Below are positions 26,271 through 35,679 of a DNA stretch of 64,000 bases, one piece after another; position 1 is the first letter of the stretch; each line of letters opens with the position of its first letter. Source of the DNA: Sphingobacterium sp. UBA7855 (GTDB lineage Bacteria; Bacteroidota; Bacteroidia; Sphingobacteriales; Sphingobacteriaceae); assembly GCA_002500745.1 (NCBI GenBank), contig DLST01000003.1, forward strand, positions 216,351-280,350, in the 5' to 3' direction. The notes under the pieces are model-generated. The model was not told where the DNA came from, made no database searches, and worked only from the letters and a program-made list of their open reading frames with translations. Made by a program: the position numbers and the translations under genes.

Positions 26271-27896
26271 TTACTGTTCCAATTTAATTCGAATCAGATT
26301 ATGTACTTCTTCATTATTAAAGCGGCTAAAAAAGCCCATTAAAAGTAATGCGCGTTTACCATCCTCTGTTTTTGTCTCAACAACTTTATTGATATAACCA
26401 GAGAAATAACCAGAAGAATTATAATCTCCATTCAATTCACCGTTCGGATTCAGGATCATAAAACCATTTCGGGCAATACTACTATAACGCGAAAAATCTC
26501 CAGAAACTACGATTAAACCGTCATTCAATTGCATCGCATAGAAAGGGTTTCCACCATCAAAGGTCTTCGCCTGAAACGTTGGGTCCACTGTTCCATTTGG
26601 ATTCAACATGATAACTTTTATTGCCGATACTCCGTTATATTTACTGAAGTTTCCAACGACTATATATTTATTTGTTACACTATTGTAAGTAACCGAGGAG
26701 ACATTGTAGTCGGCTCCAACACCACCTGGGTTAAATGTGGCGTCCAATGTTCCATCAGCATTCAATCGGGTGATATATCCTTTGGGTTGTCCATCGAACC
26801 TGTTGAAAGAACCATACACTAGAATTTTGCCTTTTAAGGCCCCACTGGTATGATATACAGTGGCTACCGCTCCATTTCCACCAGCCATTGCTTTGCCGTC
26901 TGCCCCAAACCTGAAGGACTTATCCAACGATCCATCTAGATTCAAACGGGCAACATGTCTGATTTCGGTACTATCTAGGATAATCGTATCCCTTGTTTCC
27001 AACCGATTGGGCTTATCATAAGTGCGATGGATGTAATATCTAAAATTCCCCGTTGCTAAAATTTTCCCCTCCGACTCGTATATATTGCCGATATTGCCAT
27101 CAAACCCACCGTTAAATGTCGGATAATACTTCAACGTATCACTTTGCCCCGGGCGTCGGAATGGTTTAATGCCCATGGTATCAATCGCTCCGGTGGTGTA
27201 AATTCGCGTCAGATTGCTGATATCTGAATTTCGCTGTCCATATCCTGAAAAAGAACCTGCCAAAAAGTAATAATTCCCTAGTTTGAGAATGCTATTCAGC
27301 GAATTATTAGCGCCTGTACCTATACGAAAGCTTGCATCATACGTTCCATCTGCAAAAGTTCTGACGAGACGATTAATAGGCCGTATCGACCCTTTATTAT
27401 TATAATTTGTAAATGACCCTGTAAAGATCATTTTACCATCTTCCAAAAAAAGAACATCAGAAACGGTATTATTTGTTCCTACCCCCACTTGAAAAGTCTG
27501 ATCGATAGATACATTTCCTAAAACCGTAAATTGTGGCCCAAAAAATACAATATCGTCAATGGCAACAGAAAGCACTCCCGTACTGGCAAAAGGTGGAACT
27601 TTCAACTTTACATAATCTGCCGTTAGCTCGACAACCTGTGCTTTTTCGCCGTTAAATCGAATGATAGCCTTATCTTTATACTTATCCAAGCCTTTAATTC
27701 GCATGATGGTCTCGACTCCTGTTTTACCCGATTCGGGTTGCATTTTATCGGTTGGATTAATTTCTATACCCAATGGCGGAAGCCCCTCCTCGTATGGAGC
27801 TGAAAACATCTTATTATTCTTATTACAACCCCAAAAAAGAGCAATAAAGAACAATAGGGATGTATATTTCCAAATCTTATTGTACATAACTTTCAT
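26271..27896 (-). CDS. IPT/TIG and delta-60 repeat lipoprotein (DUF5008-like)
   Basis: A 541-residue lipoprotein (Cys24, FWGC). After a linker, residues about 45-130 look like an IPT/TIG Ig-like domain (GLDKYKDKAIIRFNGEKAQV, YVKLKVPPFASTGVLSVAI). The remaining 400 residues carry repeated delta-60 units, seen as DGTYDASFRIGTG, DGSLDKSFRFG, DGTLDATFNPGG and NGTVDPTFQAKTF alternating with GSF/GNF strands, probably a beta-propeller. The arrangement resembles DUF5008 proteins of Bacteroidota. No catalytic motif is seen; a surface binding or scaffolding role is inferred from its place in the PUL-B operon, 27 bases after the FAS1 lipoprotein. Confidence 0.72.
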   Translation of the reverse strand: MKVMYNKIWKYTSLLFFIALFWGCNKNNKMFSAPYEEGLPPLGIEINPTDKMQPESGKTGVETIMRIKGLDKYKDKAIIRFNGEKAQVVELTADYVKLKVPPFASTGVLSVAIDDIVFFGPQFTVLGNVSIDQTFQVGVGTNNTVSDVLFLEDGKMIFTGSFTNYNNKGSIRPINRLVRTFADGTYDASFRIGTGANNSLNSILKLGNYYFLAGSFSGYGQRNSDISNLTRIYTTGAIDTMGIKPFRRPGQSDTLKYYPTFNGGFDGNIGNIYESEGKILATGNFRYYIHRTYDKPNRLETRDTIILDSTEIRHVARLNLDGSLDKSFRFGADGKAMAGGNGAVATVYHTSGALKGKILVYGSFNRFDGQPKGYITRLNADGTLDATFNPGGVGADYNVSSVTYNSVTNKYIVVGNFSKYNGVSAIKVIMLNPNGTVDPTFQAKTFDGGNPFYAMQLNDGLIVVSGDFSRYSSIARNGFMILNPNGELNGDYNSSGYFSGYINKVVETKTEDGKRALLLMGFFSRFNNEEVHNLIRIKLEQ

Positions 27897-27923
27897 AATT
27901 TAAATTACAACTGCTTATTGCTA

Positions 27924-28685
27924 TTAACGCTTACTTTCTAATATATCTAACAGAATATCACTCTGATTGAATCCAAACTGCGCTTTGGTATAATCAATTA
28001 CATGGACAACCCCATTATCCGGCTGGATATCTGATGAGGCAACGGGACATGAACGCCAGTCGTTTGGCCGGCTGATATCTGGAATGTATGAAATATATAA
28101 TTGTCTATATCCCATATATTTCAACCGGGTAATATTATTCTTGTCAGAGTCGTTTATGGCATCGTTATAGACAACACCTATGTTAGACACTGTATTTGCA
28201 AATGAGGTGTAATTTTGCCCTTTATAAACATTTAGCAAATCAAAATCAATTTGTGGATAATCCATCAATTTTCGCTTATTATTGAACATATAACGCAATA
28301 AATATTTACGCCAAATAGTACTATCTACGTCTGCCAATGTTTTGATGGTATCGCGCCCCAAATCATAAAGCAGCCAGTTCACGCTAGATTGATTGCCGGG
28401 CACATTTGACTTAGCTTGACCGATCATCTTCTTTATATTCTCATCTCTCGGGGCAAAAAAAGTAAATTCCTTGGTCTTAAAATCTTCTTCTAAACCTGCC
28501 AACCTAATAATTTTGGCAATCGAATCAAATTCCCGCGGTTTGGAATCCAGATAATCCATTATAGAGCCATCAAATTTTGCCTGTGCCAATCCACCATCTT
28601 TATAATATGCATCCTTTTTGCATGATACTATTGCAAACAGTAACATCGTTAGCGACGCATATCCTATTATCTTAGCTTTTCTCAT
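27924..28685 (-). CDS. Fasciclin (FAS1) domain lipoprotein
   Basis: A 253-residue lipoprotein (Cys22, AIVSC, then KKDAYY). I start at the ATG at 28685, since the longer frame begins with TTG inside susD. One FAS1 domain spans about residues 35-235: SIMDYLDSKPREFDSIAKII, EFTFFAPRDENIKKMI, and QPDNGVVHVIDYTK near the end. FAS1 domains mediate adhesion or carbohydrate contact. In this locus a FAS1 lipoprotein follows each of the two susD genes, so it may work with the SusCD complex. Confidence 0.82.
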   Translation of the reverse strand: MRKAKIIGYASLTMLLFAIVSCKKDAYYKDGGLAQAKFDGSIMDYLDSKPREFDSIAKIIRLAGLEEDFKTKEFTFFAPRDENIKKMIGQAKSNVPGNQSSVNWLLYDLGRDTIKTLADVDSTIWRKYLLRYMFNNKRKLMDYPQIDFDLLNVYKGQNYTSFANTVSNIGVVYNDAINDSDKNNITRLKYMGYRQLYISYIPDISRPNDWRSCPVASSDIQPDNGVVHVIDYTKAQFGFNQSDILLDILESKR

Positions 28686-28696
28686 AATAAACTGAT

Positions 28697-30244
28697 TTAA
28701 TTTCCTCCTGTCCAATAATCGTTCAACACGATCTTTGAATTAAAATTTTTGGCCGAAGCATCCAAAGGCCAGGTCCATGCACGACGGTTATACTGATCAA
28801 TTGTCATGGGATTCATGGTCCATTGTGGATTGAGTATCCTTCGAGTCCGGATCAGATCAAAATATCTCACCCCTTCTCCGATTAATTCACGACAACGCTC
28901 TTCGAAAATAAAATTCTTCAGATCAGTACCGCCACCGGCATAGCGCGGGGCTTCAGCTCGATCTCGAACTATATTAAGCACTGAGATTGCCTCGGACTCT
29001 CGCGCGCCACCTAAATTAGCAAGGGCCTCAGCCTCTAATAACAACGCATCAGCATAACGAAAGATCATAAATGTATTGTCTGGATTAGAGTCTTCATTTC
29101 CTGACGCAAAGACATTGGCTGCAAATTTCTTTAAAACAAATGATCCATCATTCGCATACATATCCTCATACCAGAGATCCTTGCGCTTGTCTGCAGGGCC
29201 ATTCAGCGGGTAAATTCGATACATAAAAATGGAGGAATAATAGGCAATACTGAACTGCTGATTGTAACGGGGAAATTTATATGGCCAACGTAAAAAATGA
29301 TCCCACAAAGGTGCGTAGTCATTATTCTGATCATTATAATTGATTGTTCGGTAAAATTCAAACAATGATTCTTCCGTGCGTCCTTTTGAGACCTTAGCCC
29401 ATTCTTCCGGGGTAAGTTTGTACAAATGATGGACTCCACTCGCACGCAGCTCCTTTCCAAGACTTGCTACACTTTCGTAATACTTCGTTGCATTAGCCGA
29501 GTCAAAATTCGCATTCCACATCTTCATATGCATCAACAGCGCGATAATGCTTCCTCGGCTTGCCCGCGCACCACGCTGTGAGGCTTCCCCAAATGTCCAT
29601 GGCATCATATCTTTAACAGATTCCAAGTCGGCGATACTTTTACTAATAACAGAAACCATATCCTCACGGGGGAGTTGCTTTGCGAAATATGCATCCGTGT
29701 AGTAAACCACATCGCCATACAGACGTACCATCCAGAAGTAACTTAGACAACGCATAAAAGTAGCTTCGGCTTTATAGCGGTCTTTATCTGCAGCAGATAA
29801 CCCGGAGATTCCCTCATCCAATTTGGCTATTAAAATATTACAGCTCTGAATCACTTTATAATAGGTATCCCAGATAGACACCTGATACATGGCATAACCA
29901 CTTGACCGACCACCACTTAATGTATTGTTATACACTGCATTCATATCATTTGTTCCCAAATCGCGAAGTATCATACGATTAGTTCCGGATGTAGGAGAGG
30001 GAAAAATTTCTCCAGACCTCGCCTCGCCAATAGCACCAACTACCCATGACTCGTTCAGTTTTTCGAAAAACTGGCTATAAATACGTGCTATATTTGATTC
30101 TACATCTTCTTTAGACTGATAGAAATTGTTACCCGTAAGTCTATCTATCGGCTCTACAGTCAAAAATTTCTTACAGCCTATCATGACGGTTGTACATAGA
30201 CATATGACAACAGCTATTCTTCCTATATTTCTTTTTGTTTTCAT
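28697..30244 (-). CDS. SusD/RagB family lipoprotein (PUL-B, second pair)
   Basis: A 515-residue SusD-type lipoprotein, lipid cysteine Cys24 (VMIGC, then KKFLTVEP). The ATG at 30244 is preferred over an in-frame TTG four codons upstream that lies next to the susC stop. Typical helices are seen: YKAEATFMRCLSYFWMVRLY, FMIFRYADALLLEAEALANL and EERCRELIGEGVRYFDLIRT. It binds oligosaccharide with the SusC encoded immediately upstream. Confidence 0.92.
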   Translation of the reverse strand: MKTKRNIGRIAVVICLCTTVMIGCKKFLTVEPIDRLTGNNFYQSKEDVESNIARIYSQFFEKLNESWVVGAIGEARSGEIFPSPTSGTNRMILRDLGTNDMNAVYNNTLSGGRSSGYAMYQVSIWDTYYKVIQSCNILIAKLDEGISGLSAADKDRYKAEATFMRCLSYFWMVRLYGDVVYYTDAYFAKQLPREDMVSVISKSIADLESVKDMMPWTFGEASQRGARASRGSIIALLMHMKMWNANFDSANATKYYESVASLGKELRASGVHHLYKLTPEEWAKVSKGRTEESLFEFYRTINYNDQNNDYAPLWDHFLRWPYKFPRYNQQFSIAYYSSIFMYRIYPLNGPADKRKDLWYEDMYANDGSFVLKKFAANVFASGNEDSNPDNTFMIFRYADALLLEAEALANLGGARESEAISVLNIVRDRAEAPRYAGGGTDLKNFIFEERCRELIGEGVRYFDLIRTRRILNPQWTMNPMTIDQYNRRAWTWPLDASAKNFNSKIVLNDYWTGGN

Positions 30245-30256
30245 CTTACAGATCAA

Positions 30257-33200
30257 TTAAAAATCAATATTAACACCAACATTATATTGTCTAGGCACGG
30301 GATATCCTCCGGAAGCGTCTCTTCCCATTGTGCTTACATTTTCGGGATTAGGTCCGCTGTATTTTGATAATGTCGTTACATTGTCAGCTGAAACATATAC
30401 CCTTAAACGCTCAAGTCCATATCTTCTAACCGCATTTTTCGTAAACATGTAAGAGAGCGTCACACTATTTAACTTAAAGTAAGATCCATCTTCAGCCCAT
30501 AAATCTTGGTCCATCCGAAACGGATTAACGCTTGAATACCTTCTGAAATCATAAGCATAAGGATACTTTGCAATATCGCCGGGTTTCATCCACATATTAA
30601 TATCATCTAAAGGAACTACAGTCCTATCCCCATAGGGATCACTCATCAATTGCAATCGCTCTGCAAGGGCATTGTTCAAGATGGTACGTTTTGCTGTATA
30701 GGATGCATATAAGTTCAAACCAAAAGATCCAAGGGTTTCATGATTGTAATTAAAATTCAATTGCATACCACCGGTGATCAAAGGTTGAGAATTCCCAGTA
30801 CGGGCATAGTCATTTTCATCTAAAACATAGTTACCATCTAGATCTGCAAAAATTGGATCCCCGGCCTGAAATTCGGTACCATTGGCCATTCGATAACGTC
30901 GTCCGGTCGCCGGATCCACGGGTACATCTGCATCGGTGCTATATACACCTCGATTTAATAACATGTAATTAGACATCGTTGAAGTTCCTACCCTGAAAAC
31001 AACATGTTGCTTATATTTATCATTATTTTCCCAACGGACAAATTGCCCACCATAATGCTCGGGTAGCTTTAACAGAACATCCCGATTATATGCTCCATTT
31101 ACCCCTACTGACATGGTAAAACGACCTTCGGTCAAAGGTCTTAACATAACAGATAACTCATGACCATAATTGGCAATTGCAGCCGAGTTACTATTTACCT
31201 TTTCAAATCCCAACGATGAAGAAAGTCGTTCTTCAAATAGAATATTATTTACTTTCTTATAATACGTATCATAGGTCAATTCAAACCTGTTTTGAAAAAA
31301 AGCGAGGTCCAACCCCAGGTTATACTGACTTGTTGTTGTCGGTTTTAGATCAGGATTTGGAATTTGTTCATAATTGATTCCGATGCCTATCTTATCATTA
31401 TAGCTTCCTGCAATATCGTATTTTCCGTAAACGCGCTCCAAGGTACTATTCGGCATAACATTCACCCCCCAACTGGTTCGAATGGAGAGCAAATTAATCC
31501 AGTCCACATCGCTCAAGAAATTCTCATGATAGGCATTCCATCGAAGACCAACAGCAGGATTTTTGGTATACAGGTTTCCAAATCCATTCTGTGACGACCC
31601 ATCCATTCTGTAAGAGAGGTCTATCACATATTTCTTCATGTAATCGTAAGTCCCAGCGATTGCAAAAGATAATCCTCTTTCTTTTCCGAATCCACGGCGC
31701 AATAATCCTCCTCCTTTGGAAAAATAGCCATCAAATCCAAGGGGTCCTTCAAATTGATCATTTGGTGTACGGGCCTGTAAGGTTGCATTTGCTTGTTTTT
31801 CCAAGGTTCGAATCTCATTGAATAGATTGAAAAATACGGTATGCTTTTCATTAAACGTGCGACTATAATTGATGGAGTTTCTATTATACAATGAATTGTA
31901 TCGACCATAATAAGCATAGATTTGTGCAAATTGACCATTTGCTGCCGCCGGTGTAAACGTGTTTTCATTATCGGAAGTAGACTCATAACTCATTGTTGTT
32001 GTTGCCCGCAAACCCGGAATAATTTCATAGGATGCTTCAATGAAAGGCTTGATCGATTTAGACGAATTATCATTTCGGGTCTTCAATGCTGAATTATATC
32101 CTGAGGATGCCAGATAAAAAGACGGACCAGGCAACAACGTTGATGTCATCCCGTTTGTTGCCACACCAGATTGTAAAATACCTAACCCGTTCCCCTTACT
32201 TTTTGAGCCAAGTGAAGCACTTATCTGCGCTGTAAACTTAAATTTCTCGTTGGGATAATATTCAAATCGCATATTGGTCATATAGCGATCAAAACCCGTA
32301 TTTTTGATAATACCATTTTCATTATAATAATTCAGGTTCGCCTTATAGTTTAACTTCTGGTTCCCACCATCAATTGCGACATTATGCGTTTGGTTATAGG
32401 TTGTAGCATAAAATAGGTCCTGCCAATTGGTTGAATTATTATAATAAGCGTTCAAACTATCCGACAACATGGGTGTTTGTGAAATTCGGTCCAGGTCATC
32501 CTGCGACAACGCATTTCCGTAGATCTGCAATAGTTTTAAACGGCGTTCTAGATTTCCTCCCAAAGTTGGACGTAACTGGGGTGGCGTTTTCAAGAAGAAA
32601 TTACCCGTATACCTTACTCTGGGAACCTCAGAATTACCACGTTTCGTATTGATAATGATCACACCATAGGCAGCCAACGATCCATATAGCGATGTAGCCT
32701 GCGCATCTTTCAGCACCTCTATACTTTCGATATCCTCAGGAGGAATTAATGACAATGGACTGATTCCTGGCCCCTGCTGGCTTAATCCAAGTTCATTGGC
32801 TCTATCCGCATCCATTGGTACGCCATCGATCACATACAACGGTGAGGTGGGGGTTAGAAATGACTGATCACCGCTACCTGTCACACTGATGGTCGAAAGT
32901 CCACGGATTTGAGTAGACCCTCTAAAACCGGGTGCTCCGGTATTTACCTGTATATTAAGACCCGCAACCTTACCCTGAAGTAAATTTTCTACGTTCGCCG
33001 ATGGAATATCCTGGATTTCTTTTCCACTGATCTTAGTCGAGGATCCAGTAGTCGTCTCTCTCGGGCGCTTTACATAGCCCCTAACAACAACTTCATCCAT
33101 TTGATTATCGATCTCTTTTAATTGAACGATTACATTTCGGTCTGACCGCACCGTCATCGTGGCTCCATCATAACCAATTAATCGAAAGGCAACCGAAGTG

Positions 33201-33415
33201 CCTGTTGCTGTCGTTAAGCTAAATGCTCCGGACGAATTTGTCGAGGTCGCCTCTTTTCCAGATTTGCCAAAACGTACTGTAACACCCGCTAATGGCCTTC
33301 CTTTGTTATCTGTTACCTTACCCGACATAATGACAGTCTGCGCAAAAACCTTCGCCGAAAGAAACACACACAATATCAACAGCATGCAGCTGTTATAAAA
33401 TATCTTAAATTGCAT
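30257..33415 (-). CDS. SusC/RagA family TonB-dependent transporter (PUL-B, second pair)
   Basis: A 1052-residue outer-membrane transporter. The ATG at 33415 is chosen; the TTG at 33427 directly abuts the previous stop. Domains: signal peptide (to about KVFAQ), carboxypeptidase-D-like domain (SGKVTDNKGRPLAGVTVRFG), plug with EVVVRGYVKRPRETTTGSST, TQIRGLSTISVTG and PLYVIDGVPM, then a 22-strand barrel with C terminus QYNVGVNIDF. The plug has an extended insertion (ANELGLSQQGPGISPLS). It lies between a DUF5007-like gene and susD in the long operon. Confidence 0.94.
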   Translation of the reverse strand: MQFKIFYNSCMLLILCVFLSAKVFAQTVIMSGKVTDNKGRPLAGVTVRFGKSGKEATSTNSSGAFSLTTATGTSVAFRLIGYDGATMTVRSDRNVIVQLKEIDNQMDEVVVRGYVKRPRETTTGSSTKISGKEIQDIPSANVENLLQGKVAGLNIQVNTGAPGFRGSTQIRGLSTISVTGSGDQSFLTPTSPLYVIDGVPMDADRANELGLSQQGPGISPLSLIPPEDIESIEVLKDAQATSLYGSLAAYGVIIINTKRGNSEVPRVRYTGNFFLKTPPQLRPTLGGNLERRLKLLQIYGNALSQDDLDRISQTPMLSDSLNAYYNNSTNWQDLFYATTYNQTHNVAIDGGNQKLNYKANLNYYNENGIIKNTGFDRYMTNMRFEYYPNEKFKFTAQISASLGSKSKGNGLGILQSGVATNGMTSTLLPGPSFYLASSGYNSALKTRNDNSSKSIKPFIEASYEIIPGLRATTTMSYESTSDNENTFTPAAANGQFAQIYAYYGRYNSLYNRNSINYSRTFNEKHTVFFNLFNEIRTLEKQANATLQARTPNDQFEGPLGFDGYFSKGGGLLRRGFGKERGLSFAIAGTYDYMKKYVIDLSYRMDGSSQNGFGNLYTKNPAVGLRWNAYHENFLSDVDWINLLSIRTSWGVNVMPNSTLERVYGKYDIAGSYNDKIGIGINYEQIPNPDLKPTTTSQYNLGLDLAFFQNRFELTYDTYYKKVNNILFEERLSSSLGFEKVNSNSAAIANYGHELSVMLRPLTEGRFTMSVGVNGAYNRDVLLKLPEHYGGQFVRWENNDKYKQHVVFRVGTSTMSNYMLLNRGVYSTDADVPVDPATGRRYRMANGTEFQAGDPIFADLDGNYVLDENDYARTGNSQPLITGGMQLNFNYNHETLGSFGLNLYASYTAKRTILNNALAERLQLMSDPYGDRTVVPLDDINMWMKPGDIAKYPYAYDFRRYSSVNPFRMDQDLWAEDGSYFKLNSVTLSYMFTKNAVRRYGLERLRVYVSADNVTTLSKYSGPNPENVSTMGRDASGGYPVPRQYNVGVNIDF

Positions 33416-33427
33416 AGCTAATTTCAA

Positions 33428-34543
33428 TTATTCATTATCAAATCGTGGATTCTCCCTTTGAAAATGGAAAACAATCTCCCAATCCCCCTTAGTAAAAATT
33501 TTAAAGTTCAACCCAAAATTGGCTGTAATTAGACCTCCGCCGAATCCCTTTCTGGAGTAGGAAAAATCGACCTTTGTGCTATTTCCATTTGTATACTTTG
33601 TTGGAAAACTTGTTAGAGGAATTGGATAAGCTACATCATATTGCACATAAGTAGCCGTTTTTTTCATGTTAAAGCCATGCACCAGTTCGTTCCACTTTGT
33701 TTCATTAAAACTATCCGGATTAATGGGCTCACCCTTATTGTTTAAAAAGACAAAGCGTAAATTATGTCCATTCCCTCCGGTAAATCTGCGGATATAGACG
33801 ACTAGGTCTTTAAACTGATCATCCGTGCGTAATAACTGATTTGACAATTCCCCATAAACCCCATTCATATAAGAAGGCCAGATATAACTTTTCTTTTTTG
33901 GATTTTTAGGATCATTTGGATCTGGAGCAGTTTCACCATTATAGGGGTTTTTATCCGAATAAGGTTCATAATCCTGAACACGCCAAGGGAGAATCATAAA
34001 ATCTTTAATTACGGTATAACCACCAGAATTAGAGACCTTTAAATCAAAATACCGAATATTCTGTACTAGATCTATACTGTCTTTGGAACGCGGCTCTATC
34101 AGCTCATTTGTCGATGAATTCCACAAAATAAAACTACCAGTAGAGTCAACCTCAAAAAGAGGTCGATACACGAGCTGACGCTTGGCCTCAATTTCTTCCA
34201 GATTTTTTTCAGTACCATCATAGCGGTAAATCCAACGATAGACAGGTTTGACTTCAAAAAGATCGGTATAAGGTCGCCCATCGCCATAACGGGGATTAAC
34301 AATTTCAAATCGTAGCGGAGTGGTCGAATGATCGGTATTAATATTCCCCATCAGTGAGGTTCTTCCCAAGATGGGATAAAAAGATTTTCCATCATAAGTT
34401 AAGTTGACACTTAAAAATTCCTTTTCATCCGGCAAATTGTAAAGCTTTTTACATCCATTTAAGCAGACGCACATCAAGATGAGCAGTCCCAAGTTGCATG
34501 TCTTATTTAGTGTATTAAATTTTCTAGCAATTTTCATGTCCAT
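33428..34543 (-). CDS. PUL-associated lipoprotein, DUF5007-like
   Basis: A 371-residue lipoprotein (Cys31, CLNGC, then KKLYNLPDEKE). I see no catalytic motif and recognise no well-known fold; the sequence is beta-rich with many aromatic residues (KPVYRWIYRYDG, KSYIWPSYMNGVYGE). Its size and location among SusCD and FAS1 genes resemble proteins annotated DUF5007. It is probably a surface glycan-binding protein. It ends one base before the TTG preceding susC, so it is translationally close to that gene. Confidence 0.6.
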   Translation of the reverse strand: MDMKIARKFNTLNKTCNLGLLILMCVCLNGCKKLYNLPDEKEFLSVNLTYDGKSFYPILGRTSLMGNINTDHSTTPLRFEIVNPRYGDGRPYTDLFEVKPVYRWIYRYDGTEKNLEEIEAKRQLVYRPLFEVDSTGSFILWNSSTNELIEPRSKDSIDLVQNIRYFDLKVSNSGGYTVIKDFMILPWRVQDYEPYSDKNPYNGETAPDPNDPKNPKKKSYIWPSYMNGVYGELSNQLLRTDDQFKDLVVYIRRFTGGNGHNLRFVFLNNKGEPINPDSFNETKWNELVHGFNMKKTATYVQYDVAYPIPLTSFPTKYTNGNSTKVDFSYSRKGFGGGLITANFGLNFKIFTKGDWEIVFHFQRENPRFDNE

Positions 34544-34558
34544 ACATTCTTAAATTGG

Positions 34559-35665
34559 TTATTGATTACGGTTCATTGTCCAATCTGCCAACTGGAAATC
34601 GTTACCACCGTACATACGTGCAATATTCAAACGATAAGCTTTGTACGTCTTCGTATTTGTAAAAAAGAATACGCGCAATTGAAACCTCTCGTCAAACTCC
34701 TCCCCTTGTCTAGAGTCCAATAAGATCCATTTCCCACTTTCTCCATCAAGTCCCTGTAATGTCCAGTCCGTTGGATCCCGATCTTGAATATCATTAGCTG
34801 AACGAAGTGTATAACTGTTAGCTAGCACCTCAACAGGAAAATCCCACTGCAAATAAAACTGTCCCGGACTTGATAAAAAGAACTTTGTCTCTGGATTACC
34901 ATCGAATACATATTTAGATGCTTCGACCGCATTTGGTCCACCCGAAGCTTCCTTCGACGCAGAACCTATCCCTTTGAATTTTATGAAAAGATTTTCTGGC
35001 GGTGGGATATAGATAATCTGACTGACGAATTTGTTAAAACCGAACACATGATCAGGGTTCAATACATGAACAACAGCATTGTCTGTTTGGATATTTAATG
35101 AACTAGTTTCAGTCGTTACCCAGTTACGGTTGAAAACAGATCTTCTTGTATCGGAAAAGTCAACAATTGTAGGGCCTCCATTTATATAACCAGATGAAGA
35201 TTGCTTATTCAATCCAATATGCATTGGATAGCCATATCGAATACCGCGTACGTCCTTACCATCCTGACTATTGAGGGAATCACTTGCAATTCTGCCTTGG
35301 ATAATATATTGACATAGCAATGAATCTAGTATTTCATACTTCACTGAATTCAAGTATTGTGCAGGCTTGTCAGAGATACTTAAGGTATTGTTCAGGTTTT
35401 GAATAGCTAGTTGAAAATTGGCATTAGTCAACGCAAATAGTGTCACTGTGCTATCCTGCAATTTTCTTTCTAGACCGATTCTATCGATTACTTTCACTAA
35501 AGAATCATATATTCCAGGCTTACTTTTTAGATAACTATATAAATTACCTTTATATATCGCTTCTTGGGATATGGGCGAATAATAGCCTTTATCTTTAGCA
35601 CAAGCATACAGCAGGACGGTAATTAAAAATATATATACACTGCGTACAAATAGGTTATTTTTCAT
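34559..35665 (-). CDS. Lipoprotein with FAS1 domain and discoidin-like module
   Basis: A 368-residue lipoprotein (Cys22, LLYAC, then AKDKGYY). The start is the ATG at 35665, with AAGGAAG as a plausible ribosome site before it. Residues about 33-205 are a FAS1 domain (LYSYLKSKPGIYDSLVKVID, STVTLFALTNANFQLAI, QTDNAVVHVLNPDHVFGF). Residues about 232-368 are an F5/8 type C module with SANDIQDRDPTDWTLQGLDG and KWILLDSRQGEEF. It follows susD by 14 bases and is the counterpart of the FAS1 lipoprotein at 27924-28685, but with an added binding module. Confidence 0.83.
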   Translation of the reverse strand: MKNNLFVRSVYIFLITVLLYACAKDKGYYSPISQEAIYKGNLYSYLKSKPGIYDSLVKVIDRIGLERKLQDSTVTLFALTNANFQLAIQNLNNTLSISDKPAQYLNSVKYEILDSLLCQYIIQGRIASDSLNSQDGKDVRGIRYGYPMHIGLNKQSSSGYINGGPTIVDFSDTRRSVFNRNWVTTETSSLNIQTDNAVVHVLNPDHVFGFNKFVSQIIYIPPPENLFIKFKGIGSASKEASGGPNAVEASKYVFDGNPETKFFLSSPGQFYLQWDFPVEVLANSYTLRSANDIQDRDPTDWTLQGLDGESGKWILLDSRQGEEFDERFQLRVFFFTNTKTYKAYRLNIARMYGGNDFQLADWTMNRNQ

Positions 35666-35679
35666 AATTAGTTCTTCCT

